Positions 1 to 9,381 are shown, counted from the first letter of the stretch. The stretch is 64,000 bases of DNA from an uncultured Colwellia sp. (GCA_913062815.1 CAJXWZ010000017.1:48301-112300); one strand, 5' to 3'. The notes: generated by a model from the letters alone, not told the origin. Numbers and translations are program-made.

Positions 1-1
1 A

Positions 2-1240
2 ATGTCTATCTCATCGTTAAACATGCCCGAAGGCGCTTTAGAAGGGATCAAAGTTATTGATCTTAGCCGAATATTGGCAGGTCCATGGGCATCACAAGCG
101 TTAGCTGATTTAGGTGCAGAAGTCATAAAAATAGAACGCCCAAAAATTGGTGATGATACCCGGTTTTGGGGCCCTCCATTTATTAAAACTGCAACGATTG
201 AACACCCCCCGCAAGCCGCTTATTTTCACTGTGCCAACCGCAATAAAAAATCTATCGCTATCGATATAACTTGCCAAGAGGGTCAGCAAGTCGTTAAAGA
301 TTTAATCAGTCAAGCTGATGTGTTAATTGAAAACTTTAAAGTCGGTGGCTTGGCAAAATATGCTTTAGATTACCAACAGCTAAAAAAGATCAATCCGAAA
401 CTAATCTATTGCTCTATCACTGGTTTTGGTCAAACTGGACCTTATGCCCATAAGGCAGGTTATGATGCGATGATCCAAGGAGAAGGCGGTTTAATGAGTC
501 TAACAGGAGAGCCAAAAGGAGAACCAATGAAAGTTGGTGTGGCGTTAGTCGATATAATGACAGGTTTGTACAGCAGTAATGCCATTTTAGCGGCATTGAT
601 GGCACGAACCAGGACCATGCTAGGACAGTATATTGATATCTCACTACTTGATGTGCAATTAGCTTCATTGGCTAATCAAGGCATGAATTACCTCGCAACA
701 GGAAAGAACCCGAATCGTCTTGGTAATGGTCATCCCAATATAGTGCCTTATCAAACGTTTACCACTCGAGATGGTAGTCTTATTTTAGCGATTGGTAATG
801 ATCAACAATTTGCTAAATTTTGCCAACTTTGCGAGTTAACATCACTTGCTGAAGATGCCAATTACCAAACCAATGAACAAAGAGTAAACAATAGAGAAAC
901 GCTTATTCCGCTTATCGCGAAGAAAATAGCCAAACATGATACTTATTGGTGGGTTGAGCAATTGGAAAAAATACAGGTACCTTGTGGGCCGGTAAACACT
1001 TTAGAACAAGTATTTAACCATCCGCAAATCAAGCATCGTCAGATGGTAAAACAACTGCCTGATAACAATAACCAACTTATTGATACGGTAGTATCACCGA
1101 TAAATTTATCAGCAACGCCATTGCAATATAAAAGTGCCGCACCAGAGCTTGGGCAGCATAGTCGTGACATTTTAAAGATTGATCTCTGTTACGATGATGA
1201 GCATATTGCGATGTTATTTAATCAAGACGTAGTGGCTTAG
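2..1240 (+). CDS. CaiB/BaiF family (class III) CoA-transferase
   Basis: Transfers coenzyme A between carboxylic acids in the cytoplasm; the substrate cannot be read from sequence. The N-terminal block (VIDLSR, then GAEVIKIE) and the segment GYDAMIQGEGG are typical of the family, and the Asp at about residue 155 is the expected catalytic residue that carries the acyl intermediate. The length of 412 residues is normal. The ATG lies at the window edge, so no ribosome site can be seen; a Met at residue 8 is an alternative start, and a start further upstream cannot be excluded. The gene converges on a serine hydrolase. It may belong to carnitine or fatty-acid metabolism, but nothing here decides it. 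Confidence 0.85.
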   Translation: MSISSLNMPEGALEGIKVIDLSRILAGPWASQALADLGAEVIKIERPKIGDDTRFWGPPFIKTATIEHPPQAAYFHCANRNKKSIAIDITCQEGQQVVKDLISQADVLIENFKVGGLAKYALDYQQLKKINPKLIYCSITGFGQTGPYAHKAGYDAMIQGEGGLMSLTGEPKGEPMKVGVALVDIMTGLYSSNAILAALMARTRTMLGQYIDISLLDVQLASLANQGMNYLATGKNPNRLGNGHPNIVPYQTFTTRDGSLILAIGNDQQFAKFCQLCELTSLAEDANYQTNEQRVNNRETLIPLIAKKIAKHDTYWWVEQLEKIQVPCGPVNTLEQVFNHPQIKHRQMVKQLPDNNNQLIDTVVSPINLSATPLQYKSAAPELGQHSRDILKIDLCYDDEHIAMLFNQDVVA

Positions 1241-1261
1241 CCCTTTTTATAAAATAGATTT

Positions 1262-1299
1262 TTGAGCTTAAGCTAACTTCGATTAAGCCTAAAGCTCAA
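1262..1299. terminator. Stem-loop between convergent genes
   Basis: An 8-bp perfect inverted repeat (TTGAGCTT at 1262-1269, AAGCTCAA at 1292-1299) sits between the CoA-transferase and the serine hydrolase and includes the last codons of the latter. It probably terminates both strands. The flanking T-tracts are short, so it is a modest terminator. Confidence 0.4.
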
Positions 1300-2512
1300 T
1301 ACTCTTTGCAATACCCTGCCATAGGGTGTTTAACGATTTCATCATTAAAACTCCGTCTTGTTCTGGATAAGATCCCATGCCAACAATCATTAGTTCTCGT
1401 TGTAAGTCAAACCAAGCAAATTGCCCATGAATACCTAGCATGGTAAATTGTTGTAGCTCGGCATTAAGTACCCAAAATTGGTTGTTATATTGGCCATGAG
1501 GAAAGACGGTGTCTTTTACTGACGCCTGATAAGCATGCTGGTATTGCAGACTAGGTTTGACTAAATTAGTTATAAATTGTGCAGGAATAACTTGTTGGCC
1601 TTGAGCGTTTTTCCCTTGATTGATTAATAGCGCACTTACGCGAGCAAAGTCTCGTAAACGTAAGTTCAGTTGACCTTCGGTGATCGGAAATCCTTGAGGA
1701 TCGGTATTAAAGTAACCAGAACCTTCCGTACCTACATGATTAAATAACAATTCTTCAAAGATGTTAGCAAGACCTTGCTGATAAACTTTTTCTAAGACCA
1801 TGCCTAAAATATTTGCCAAGCATGAGTTATAAACAAAGTTTGTTCCTGGCTCATGACTTCGACTGTTTAAATTTTCAATCATCCATGCTTTTGCCCCAAT
1901 CGCCTGTTCTCCAGCTTTGGGTGGGTAATAACCAGCGGCACGCGCATAATGCCAATAATGCGCATCGGGATCGCTATAATCTTCGCTATATTCAATGCCT
2001 GCTTGCATGTCTAACACCTGTTGAATAGTTACCCCTTGCCAAGCTTGATGTTGAGAAAATTCAGGTAAATATGAAGTGATTGCGGCATCTATTTTTACTA
2101 AGTCTTGTTCGATAGCAATAGCTATTTGCATAGCACATAAAGACTTAGTGCAAGAATGGATAACGTGGCGATCGGTTGCTGTCATGCCATTTCGATATGA
2201 TTCATGCAGCACTTCGCCTTTGTGCATGACTAATAACCCATCGTTAAAAATTCGACGATTAAGTAATTGTTCACCTGATATTTTTCTATTTGTCATTAAT
2301 GGGTCGTCAAACTGCATTGATTCAACATCTAGTTGATAATTGCCTTGTTTAAGTACTGTTATCGGTGGTTTAGCTTCAATTTCCACGGTTTTAAACAATT
2401 TTTCCATTGATAATTGACCTAGACCTAAGTGAGCAGGTAAGTCCCAATTATCCTGACATATGGCTAAACTCTTATCAATAATATAACTGGGTTCACTGAC
2501 TACTTGCTTCAT
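1289..2512 (-). CDS. Serine hydrolase, beta-lactamase/class C fold
   Basis: A penicillin-binding-protein-like serine hydrolase (esterase, amidase or peptidase; substrate unknown). The nucleophile motif is SCTK, with Ser about 120 and Lys about 123, followed by YNS near residue 228 in the place of the family's YxN/YxS motif. There is no clear signal peptide, so it is probably cytoplasmic, unlike the exported hydrolases elsewhere in the window. Its ATG overlaps the stop of the upstream membrane-protein gene by 4 bp (ATGA), which implies translational coupling. It resembles the 6-aminohexanoate-dimer hydrolase/EstB group more than true beta-lactamases, but function is only a family-level call. 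Confidence 0.8.
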   Translation of the reverse strand: MKQVVSEPSYIIDKSLAICQDNWDLPAHLGLGQLSMEKLFKTVEIEAKPPITVLKQGNYQLDVESMQFDDPLMTNRKISGEQLLNRRIFNDGLLVMHKGEVLHESYRNGMTATDRHVIHSCTKSLCAMQIAIAIEQDLVKIDAAITSYLPEFSQHQAWQGVTIQQVLDMQAGIEYSEDYSDPDAHYWHYARAAGYYPPKAGEQAIGAKAWMIENLNSRSHEPGTNFVYNSCLANILGMVLEKVYQQGLANIFEELLFNHVGTEGSGYFNTDPQGFPITEGQLNLRLRDFARVSALLINQGKNAQGQQVIPAQFITNLVKPSLQYQHAYQASVKDTVFPHGQYNNQFWVLNAELQQFTMLGIHGQFAWFDLQRELMIVGMGSYPEQDGVLMMKSLNTLWQGIAKSIEL

Positions 2513-3405
2513 GAAGTTATACCATCACTGTTAAGTGAGTCAGCCGAGTTATTGGCTTTATTTTGCGTAATTTCTTCACTCCATTGGAAAATATTCATTT
2601 CAATAAACCAAAAGGCGACTAGCCATAAGAAGGCATCTCTAAAATCAAGGAAGCCTCCTTTTATTCCCCAGTAACCGGCAACTAAAAATAAAACACAATA
2701 AAGTACAGATTTTATCCATTTACTGAATTTAATTTTACGTTCGCTAAGTGCCCCTTTTAACTGCAAGAAAACCTCTATTTCCAAAACCAGCACCACTAAC
2801 AGCCAAGTAATGGAATTAGTCACCTCAACTGTCGATAAGCGTTGGGTTTCGGTTAGCATGTTTTGTTCGGTAATAATGTCAGTCCCGACAATTTGTATTA
2901 AGGGGGTATTAACAAAGCCCTGACAAATTTCTTTCGATAACGGTAGATATTGGTCAATTTCTTTAATGTAGGTAAAGCTAGTGCCGATGAGTGAACAAAC
3001 ATCTTTCGTAATAAAGGGAACCGTAGCGTGTAATAAATTAAATTTGGAGATGAATCCGTAAAGGGAATAAACGATAAAGCAATAGCATAAAATCCTTACG
3101 GTATTCATAGTCCACTTAACTTTTCCTTTGATTTGTTCATCTTCAAGAATATAAGTTTCAAGCTCAAATAATAGTAATAATACTAGCCAAGCAATGGTGT
3201 CGATTGTCGCGGTAAATGCTTCAATAATTTCATTGGCAGAAATTCCTTTGGCAAAAGTTTGTGTGCTTGCCGCGTAATCTTCAAGAAAAAAATGATAGAT
3301 ATCTAACATTAACAAACAGTAAATAGTATATTTAAATAGCTGAAATGCTACTGCTTTGTTTATCAATGGCTTCTTTTTTTGTTCTATTATCGACATTCTA
3401 TTCAT
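2509..3405 (-). CDS. Six-helix membrane protein with three internal repeats (unknown family)
   Basis: I do not recognise this family. The 298 residues form six hydrophobic helices that read as three copies of a two-helix unit. The second helix of each unit has the same pattern, Trp-x7-Glu-hydrophobic-acidic/Asn: W73...E81-L-E83, W201...E209-I-E211 and W261...E269-M-N271. Before the later copies lie basic stretches (KVKW about 95-98; KFSKW about 226-230) followed by Tyr/Cys-rich helices. The loop of about 75 residues after helix 3 has two cysteines (C137, C161) that could form a periplasmic disulfide. The positive-inside rule places both ends in the cytoplasm. A paralogue lies at 15335-16201. 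Translation is coupled to the downstream serine hydrolase. Confidence 0.75.
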   Translation of the reverse strand: MNRMSIIEQKKKPLINKAVAFQLFKYTIYCLLMLDIYHFFLEDYAASTQTFAKGISANEIIEAFTATIDTIAWLVLLLLFELETYILEDEQIKGKVKWTMNTVRILCYCFIVYSLYGFISKFNLLHATVPFITKDVCSLIGTSFTYIKEIDQYLPLSKEICQGFVNTPLIQIVGTDIITEQNMLTETQRLSTVEVTNSITWLLVVLVLEIEVFLQLKGALSERKIKFSKWIKSVLYCVLFLVAGYWGIKGGFLDFRDAFLWLVAFWFIEMNIFQWSEEITQNKANNSADSLNSDGITS

Positions 3406-3459
3406 CCATTTTCTTTTTGTTTTAAGTAAGGATTTTATGTGATTATTATTAATGTATTG

Positions 3460-4752
3460 CTACAGGCCTAACTTGTCGCGTAAACCGTAGTACCATGCGC
3501 CCATCATCACTGCTGGTACTCTAAATAAGCGTCCACCAGGAAAGTTGTAATGAGGTAGTTGGGCAAAAACATCAAATCGAGAGCTGTCGCCATGAATAGC
3601 CTCTGCTAATAACTTTCCTGCAAGATGGCTGGTATTAACCCCATGGCCACTATAGCCTTGGGTGTAATAAATATTCTCTCCGATACGTCCTAATTGCGGT
3701 AAACGATTTAGCGTTAATAAAAAGTCACCACCCCAAGCATAATCAATTTTATAATCTTTCATTGCCGGAAATATTTTATCCATATGGGGTTTTAGGAAGT
3801 TTTTAATACTGGTTGGATCGCCACCGCCATAAGTAACTCCACCGCCAAATAATAAGCGGTTATCAGCAGTTACTCGGTAGTAATCAAGCTTGTAATTAAC
3901 GTCTTCGACACAATATTGAGAAGGAATAAGTGACTCTGCTAATGCTTGTGGTAATACCTCGGTTGTAACAATTTGCGTACCACAAGGCATTGATTTCTTT
4001 GCTAGTTCTGGCTGTAAATTGCCCATATAGGCGTTACCCGCTAAAACGAGCTTTTTGGCAGTGACTTGCCCCTGCGCCGTTTTTACGACTACCGTTTTAT
4101 CTTCATTCGCTTTGAGTTGCTCAATATTAATAACTTTTGATTGTTCAAATACTTGACCGCCAAGTTTTGCAAATGCTGCGGCTTCACCTAACGCTAATTT
4201 TAGTGGATGAATATGGCCACAGTGCTCATCAATTAAACCTCCAACATAAGCGTCAGTATTTACAATATCCTTAATTGAAGACTTATCAACCATGGATAAC
4301 TTATTATTACCGTAGCGTTGCCAAAGTTTTTGTTTTTGTTCTAATTCTTGTAATTGTTTTTCCGTAAAAGCGGCAAAAAAACCACCTTTTTTATAATCAC
4401 AGTTAATGTCGTAACGGTTAATTAAATCACGAATGCAATCAGCACCTTCAAAAGCCATATCTCCTAGAGATTTTGCAGTATCCAGCCCATAATGTTTTTC
4501 AATATGATCAATGTCTCGGCTGAAACTGTTTACCAACTGGCCTCCATTGCGGCCCGAAGCACCAAAACCTATATTAGCGCCTTCAAGCAGTACCACTTGA
4601 TAGCCTTTTTCTTGTAAGGCTATTGCGGTAGCTAAACCACTGTATCCACCACCAACCACACATATATCTGCATTTATTGATTCTGTTAATGCAGGGTAAT
4701 CAACTTGTCGTTCGGCAGAAGCGGCATAGTATGAGTCTGGATAAGCAATCAT
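3460..4752 (-). CDS. puuB: FAD-dependent amine oxidase, gamma-glutamylputrescine oxidase type (copy 1)
   Basis: A DAO-family flavoprotein of 430 residues with the dinucleotide-binding motif VVGGGYSG at about residues 32-39 and a C-terminal YSGHGVN flavin-contact motif. PuuB oxidises gamma-glutamylputrescine to gamma-glutamyl-gamma-aminobutyraldehyde, releasing ammonia and peroxide. The assignment rests on sequence type and on neighbours: it is divergent from puuC across a 190-bp region with three putative PuuR sites, and puuA, puuD and puuR lie in the same 16 kb. A second copy starts at 10104. The two may differ in amine substrate, for example putrescine against spermidine or cadaverine derivatives; this is inference. 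Confidence 0.85.
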   Translation of the reverse strand: MIAYPDSYYAASAERQVDYPALTESINADICVVGGGYSGLATAIALQEKGYQVVLLEGANIGFGASGRNGGQLVNSFSRDIDHIEKHYGLDTAKSLGDMAFEGADCIRDLINRYDINCDYKKGGFFAAFTEKQLQELEQKQKLWQRYGNNKLSMVDKSSIKDIVNTDAYVGGLIDEHCGHIHPLKLALGEAAAFAKLGGQVFEQSKVINIEQLKANEDKTVVVKTAQGQVTAKKLVLAGNAYMGNLQPELAKKSMPCGTQIVTTEVLPQALAESLIPSQYCVEDVNYKLDYYRVTADNRLLFGGGVTYGGGDPTSIKNFLKPHMDKIFPAMKDYKIDYAWGGDFLLTLNRLPQLGRIGENIYYTQGYSGHGVNTSHLAGKLLAEAIHGDSSRFDVFAQLPHYNFPGGRLFRVPAVMMGAWYYGLRDKLGL

Positions 4753-4776
4753 TATTAATTCTCTTAGGTGTTTTAT

Positions 4777-4878
4777 ATATTGAACGTTTTGGCAGTTTAT
4801 GACATAAAAAATTCAATTGATAGTCTATTTAGTACTAAATGTTCAATATAAACGATAAAGTGTAAAATATATTGAATG
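4777..4878. promoter_or_regulatory. Three putative PuuR operators between puuB and puuC
   Basis: Three copies of one element occur in the divergent promoter region: ATATTGAACG at 4777-4786 (+), its inverted form TGTTCAATAT at 4840-4849 (-) and ATATTGAATG at 4869-4878 (+). The same element is found upstream of puuB2/puuR and of puuD. It resembles the 3' half of the E. coli PuuR site, which ends in ATGAACA. Repression by PuuR is inferred from this and from the gene content. Confidence 0.6.
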
Positions 4879-4940
4879 TTTGGCTGCTATTGGTTAATTT
4901 AGTTGCACGAGTTATATATCCCACATTTTAGGAGTCTGTG

Positions 4941-6434
4941 ATGAGCAAACAAGATTTGGCTTACTGGCAGCAGCGAGCAGAAACATTAACAATAGAAGGT
5001 CGAGCATTTATTAATGGACAGTATGTTGATGCAGTGAACAAGCAAACTTTCGACTGTATTAGTCCTATTGATAACCGAAAATTAACCGATGTAGCTTATT
5101 GCGAACAGGCGGACGCTGATCTAGCTGTTACTGCCGCCCGTCAATCATTTGATAGTGGGGTTTGGTCAAAAGCAGCACCAGCAAAACGTAAAGCAGTGAT
5201 GTTAGCTTTTGCTGATTTAATCGAGTTACATAAAGAAGAACTTGCCTTATTAGAAACCATAGATATGGGTAAACCTATCGCAGATTCCTTAGCGGTTGAT
5301 TTAGGCGGAACGTTGCGTTGTATCCGTTGGAGCGCAGAAGCGATTGATAAAATTTATGATGAAGTTGCGCCAACGCCAGATAACGAATTAGGCATGGTGA
5401 CACATGAACCTTGCGGTGTTGTTGCAGCCATTGTTCCGTGGAATTTTCCTTTGCAAATGGCAAGTTGGAAGCTAGGTCCGGCTCTAGCTGCAGGTAATAG
5501 TGTCATTTTAAAACCCTCTGAAAAGTCTCCTTTAACGGCAATTAAATTAGCGGCTTTAGCAAAAGAAGCAGGGATCCCTGATGGAGTCATAAATGTTTTA
5601 CCTGGTTATGGTCATGTTATCGGTAAAGCGCTGGCACTGCATATGGATATTGATACCTTGGTTTTCACTGGCTCTACGGCAATCGCTAAACAATTAATGA
5701 TTTATGCTGGCGAGTCAAACTTGAAGCGGGTTTGGAGTGAAGCTGGCGGGAAAAGTCCAAATATTGTTTTTGCCGACGCGCCGAATTTAGACGATGCTGC
5801 ACAATCTGCGGCGGGGGCGTTTTGCTTTAATCAAGGGGAGGTATGTACCGCTGGAACACGTTTATTGATTGAAGAGAGTATAAAAGATGAATTTATCGCT
5901 AAGGTGATAAATGCAGTTAAAACCTGGGTACCGGGTAACCCGTTAGATCCGAAAACTAATGTTGGGGCGATTGTTGATCAAACTCAATATGAACGAATAT
6001 TAGGTTATATTTCTGCAGGTAAAGAGCAGGGGGCCACACTTAGTACTGGTGGTGAAGCGGTTGAGCCAGTAAAAAACGGCTACTATATTAGCCCAACTGT
6101 TTTCTCTGATGTTGATAACAAAATGGATATTGCCCAAGAAGAAATTTTTGGTTCGGTTTTATCAGTGCTCACTTTTAAGGATGAAGCTGAAGCAGTCGCT
6201 ATCGCTAATGATACGCCTTATGGCTTAGCTGCGGGGATTTGGACATCAAACTTCTCCCGCGCTCATAAAATGGCAAAAGCCGTTCGTGCTGGTTCTGTAT
6301 GGGTTAATCAATGGGATGGTGGTGATATGACCGCGCCTTTTGGTGGCTTTAAACAATCAGGGAATGGTCGAGATAAATCTCATCATGCTTTTAGTAAATA
6401 TACCGAAATAAAAGCAACTTGGATGAAGTTATAA
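4941..6434 (+). CDS. puuC: Aldehyde dehydrogenase, gamma-glutamyl-gamma-aminobutyraldehyde type
   Basis: An NAD(P)-dependent aldehyde dehydrogenase of 497 residues. The catalytic cysteine (FNQGEVCTAGTR, Cys302) and general base (WSEAGGKSPN, Glu267) sit where the family expects them, and PWNFPLQM belongs to the cofactor fold. In the puu pathway it oxidises the aldehyde made by PuuB and may also take 4-aminobutyraldehyde from the SpuC-type aminotransferase. The ATG at 4941 was chosen over a GTG one codon upstream because AGGAG at 4930-4934 is spaced 6 nt from it. The gene is followed by a terminator at 6471-6501, so it is probably monocistronic. Confidence 0.88.
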   Translation: MSKQDLAYWQQRAETLTIEGRAFINGQYVDAVNKQTFDCISPIDNRKLTDVAYCEQADADLAVTAARQSFDSGVWSKAAPAKRKAVMLAFADLIELHKEELALLETIDMGKPIADSLAVDLGGTLRCIRWSAEAIDKIYDEVAPTPDNELGMVTHEPCGVVAAIVPWNFPLQMASWKLGPALAAGNSVILKPSEKSPLTAIKLAALAKEAGIPDGVINVLPGYGHVIGKALALHMDIDTLVFTGSTAIAKQLMIYAGESNLKRVWSEAGGKSPNIVFADAPNLDDAAQSAAGAFCFNQGEVCTAGTRLLIEESIKDEFIAKVINAVKTWVPGNPLDPKTNVGAIVDQTQYERILGYISAGKEQGATLSTGGEAVEPVKNGYYISPTVFSDVDNKMDIAQEEIFGSVLSVLTFKDEAEAVAIANDTPYGLAAGIWTSNFSRAHKMAKAVRAGSVWVNQWDGGDMTAPFGGFKQSGNGRDKSHHAFSKYTEIKATWMKL

Positions 6435-6470
6435 AAACATATCACCTATTATGGTTAATTTTTATAAAAG

Positions 6471-6501
6471 TGCTCACTGGAATTTACTAGTAAGCATTTT
6501 T
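6471..6501 (+). terminator. Intrinsic terminator of puuC
   Basis: Stem arms TGCTCACT (6471-6478) and AGTAAGCA (6489-6496) pair with one internal mismatch and are followed directly by TTTTT (6497-6501), 37 nt after the puuC stop. Confidence 0.55.
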
Positions 6502-6696
6502 CATAAATGTAAATAAAATCAAACGAACAGCTATTCAAAAGATAACGATGCATTTCAATTGTTCTCTTTTCGTTAAGTTGCATTAATTCCTTTAAAATCA
6601 ACGGTAAAATTGTTTTAGATTGTTTGTTTGTTTATGTAAAGTCAATTATTTCAAACATTGCGACGAATAAAAATTACACAAAAACACGAAATTTGT

Positions 6697-6808
6697 TTGA
6701 TTTATTTTACATGGTATGTATTATCGAGAGTAACAAAATAATAAAAACACCTAAGTTCAATTGTGCTTAAGGTGCAATAAAAATCATCAAGAGGGGAAGT
6801 AGAAGTCT
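6697..6808 (+). promoter_or_regulatory. Putative promoter and leader of the TonB receptor gene
   Basis: The gene-free stretch 6502-6808 contains a candidate sigma-70 promoter, TTGATT (6697-6702), 16-nt spacer, TATTAT (6719-6724). The predicted leader has an imperfect hairpin (CACCTAAG 6748-6755 with CTTAAGGTG 6766-6774) and a strong purine-rich ribosome site at about 6791-6799. No full copy of the putative PuuR element is present; only GTTCAATT occurs at 6755-6762, inside the hairpin. Nothing else was seen in the stretch. Confidence 0.45.
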
Positions 6809-9265
6809 ATGAATTATCCTAAATCATTACTCGCGCTAACGGTGTCATCAATTTTAGCAAGTTCTACGTCAATGGCGGCGGAACAAATAACAGATGAAAA
6901 CTCAATAGAAAAAAAAGCTAAAAATGATTATGAAGTTATTGTCGTAACTCAAAAAAGAGTACAAACCTTAAAAGAAGTTCCTGTATCAGTAAGTGCTTTT
7001 GGTGAAGAATTTCTTGACGACTTTAATGTAACTAATGCAGTTGATCTTGCTAAATATACACCCGGTTTAAACGGTGGCAGCGACAACGATAGTTATATCG
7101 ACTCAATTGGTATTCGTGGTATCACCACAGCTGATTACGGTATTGGTGGCGATGCTTCTATTGGTTTATACCTTGATGGTGTGTATCAAGGCCGTAGTGG
7201 TGGTTCACTTTCGAGTTTCTTTGATATGTCGCGAGTAGAAGTGGCAAAAGGTCCACAAGGCACATTGTTTGGTCGTAATGCTGCGTCTGGCGCCATTAGC
7301 ATGTATACCAATGAAGCGATTGATGAAACGGAAGGTAGTATCGATTTTGGTATCGGCAGCGATAACATGCAGGAAGTCACAGGTGTTTACAATACCACCT
7401 TAAGTGACAATGCTTTTATCCGTATTGCTGGTTATCACCAAACACAAGACAGTTACGTTGATAACCTACTAGGTGGGACGTTGCGTGATAAAGAAGTTGA
7501 TGCTTTACGTGTTAATTTTACCTACGATGGCTGGCAAGACAGTTTATTAAAAATCAGCGTCAATTACGAAGATCGTGATATGGACGGTGGTGTTTGGCGC
7601 TCAATTTGGACGGAAGGTGATAAACGTGCTGTTGCCAGTGATTTAGGCGACGAAGGGCATGATATTGCCGAAGTGTTCGCTACAACAGTAGATTTCACTC
7701 ATGAATTTGACGGTTTTACTTTCCTATCTCAAAGCGCGATTAAAAACAACGAATGGAATTACCTAGAAGATTATGATGGCACCGCTATGCCATTAGGTAA
7801 CTATTCACAAAATGATGATAACGACTACGTTAGCCAAGAATTCAGAATTACTTCAAATACTGACTCTGATGTTTTTTGGTTTATTGGTGTTAGTGCTTAC
7901 GAAGAAAACGTTGAATCCTATTTTTACAATGGTTATGACGACGATGCTTTTTGTGCACAATTGCCTAATTTAGAAGAATGGGATCAGCCGCTTGATTCTC
8001 ATACCAGTCAACCAGAAAATTATTATGCTGATTGTCACGAATTTATGGTTGATGGTTGGTATGGCTTAGACCCAGTTGATGATGCTGATGAAATTGCTGG
8101 ATTGGTTGATGATGAAGAAATACCAGCATCAGGTGATGGCGTAAATGGCGTACGTGAAGAAGTATTCGTTCGTGGTACTAACTCAGGTTATGGCATTTAT
8201 GGTGACATTACTTGGTCAATGTCTAAAGCAACAGAGATCACTATTGGTGGACGTTACTCTTATGATAAAAAACAATTTTCTCTAAATTTACCTGAGCCAG
8301 ATGGTTGGTTAGGTCATTACTGGTTAGTGGGTGGTCACACTGACGGAGAGTGGTTAGATGCTGAGCAAGATTGGTCTGAATTTACTCCGCGTGTGGCACT
8401 TAATCATCAGCTAAATGAAGACGTAAATATTTACGCTAACTATTCACGCGGCTACAAAGCCGGTGGTTATAATACTTTCGCCTTTAATCTTGATTATAAA
8501 GATTGGACTGGGTGGGATGAAGATGAAGAGTGGTTTGATGAAGAGCCTGATGGTGTGATTGATGAAACGGATGAAGAATATTGGTCGTCAGAGCTTTACG
8601 GTGGTGCAATCCCTGAAGGCTCTCAGTTAGCTAGCTTTGAACCAGAAATTGTTGATAGTTATGAAATTGGACTTAAAGGTGACTTTTTTGATAATTCAGT
8701 AAAAGTAAATATTGGCGCTTATTTTTACGATTACCAAGACTTCCAAGGACAGTTCGCTCAAAACGGTGGCGCGGTCATTAAAAATATTGGTCAAGCCGAA
8801 GGTAAAGGTGTGGAGTTTGACATTACCTACTTGCCAACTGACAGCTTAAGGTTATTTGTTGCTACAGCCATACAAGACTCTGAAGTTAAAGAAGGTGAAG
8901 GCTTAGGTGGAGAATCACTAGTTGGTAAAAAGCTCAATGCACCTGATGTAACCTTTAGCTTTTTAGGTAGCTATTATTGGTCTACAGAGAGTGATTACGA
9001 CTTCACTGCACAAGTTTCTTATACTTGGCAAAGTGAAACCATGGGTGATGAGTTCATGAGTGGTAATGATGTTTATGCTCTCGATTCTTTTGGTTTAGTT
9101 GGCGCACAGTTTAGTGTTGAAAAAAATAGTTGGAAATTATCAGCCTACGTCGACAACTTAACCGATGAAGAATATTACGATTCAAGTGTTGCCGATACCG
9201 GTCTTAGTCACTTTGGAATTGGACGAGGAGTTAATGGCGGTATAAACGTAAAATACTCTTTCTAA
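6809..9265 (+). CDS. TonB-dependent outer-membrane receptor with acidic inserts
   Basis: An 818-residue outer-membrane receptor. A signal peptide ends near SMAAEQ (about residue 24), a TonB-box-like stretch EVIVVTQKR follows, then the plug domain (SVSAFGEEFL; VEVAKGPQGTLFGRNAASG) and a beta-barrel ending in aromatic Phe. It imports a ligand too large for porins, using TonB energy. Two surface-type segments are very acidic: about residues 420-455 and about 569-595, the latter with a DEEPDGVIDETDEE run that looks like a calcium loop. It lies between puuC and puuR, which suggests, but does not prove, a polyamine-linked substrate. It is not an obvious siderophore receptor. The start is supported by GAGGGGAAG upstream. 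Confidence 0.85.
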   Translation: MNYPKSLLALTVSSILASSTSMAAEQITDENSIEKKAKNDYEVIVVTQKRVQTLKEVPVSVSAFGEEFLDDFNVTNAVDLAKYTPGLNGGSDNDSYIDSIGIRGITTADYGIGGDASIGLYLDGVYQGRSGGSLSSFFDMSRVEVAKGPQGTLFGRNAASGAISMYTNEAIDETEGSIDFGIGSDNMQEVTGVYNTTLSDNAFIRIAGYHQTQDSYVDNLLGGTLRDKEVDALRVNFTYDGWQDSLLKISVNYEDRDMDGGVWRSIWTEGDKRAVASDLGDEGHDIAEVFATTVDFTHEFDGFTFLSQSAIKNNEWNYLEDYDGTAMPLGNYSQNDDNDYVSQEFRITSNTDSDVFWFIGVSAYEENVESYFYNGYDDDAFCAQLPNLEEWDQPLDSHTSQPENYYADCHEFMVDGWYGLDPVDDADEIAGLVDDEEIPASGDGVNGVREEVFVRGTNSGYGIYGDITWSMSKATEITIGGRYSYDKKQFSLNLPEPDGWLGHYWLVGGHTDGEWLDAEQDWSEFTPRVALNHQLNEDVNIYANYSRGYKAGGYNTFAFNLDYKDWTGWDEDEEWFDEEPDGVIDETDEEYWSSELYGGAIPEGSQLASFEPEIVDSYEIGLKGDFFDNSVKVNIGAYFYDYQDFQGQFAQNGGAVIKNIGQAEGKGVEFDITYLPTDSLRLFVATAIQDSEVKEGEGLGGESLVGKKLNAPDVTFSFLGSYYWSTESDYDFTAQVSYTWQSETMGDEFMSGNDVYALDSFGLVGAQFSVEKNSWKLSAYVDNLTDEEYYDSSVADTGLSHFGIGRGVNGGINVKYSF

Positions 9266-9302
9266 GTAATTTTTGAGTAGGCACCTCCCACTGCTCAAAA
9301 AC

Positions 9303-9338
9303 AAGGCCTTTATCTAATAGATAAAGGCCTTTTTGTTT
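9303..9338 (+). terminator. Strong intrinsic terminator after the TonB receptor
   Basis: A perfect 13-bp stem (9303-9315 with 9319-9331) with a 3-nt loop is followed by TTTTGTTT. It is 37 nt downstream of the receptor stop and about 50 nt from the 3' end of the convergent puuR, so it may serve both. Confidence 0.85.
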
Positions 9339-9381
9339 ATATAAAATAGCGGTAATCTTCTAGTTTTTCAGCTAAAGCGTA

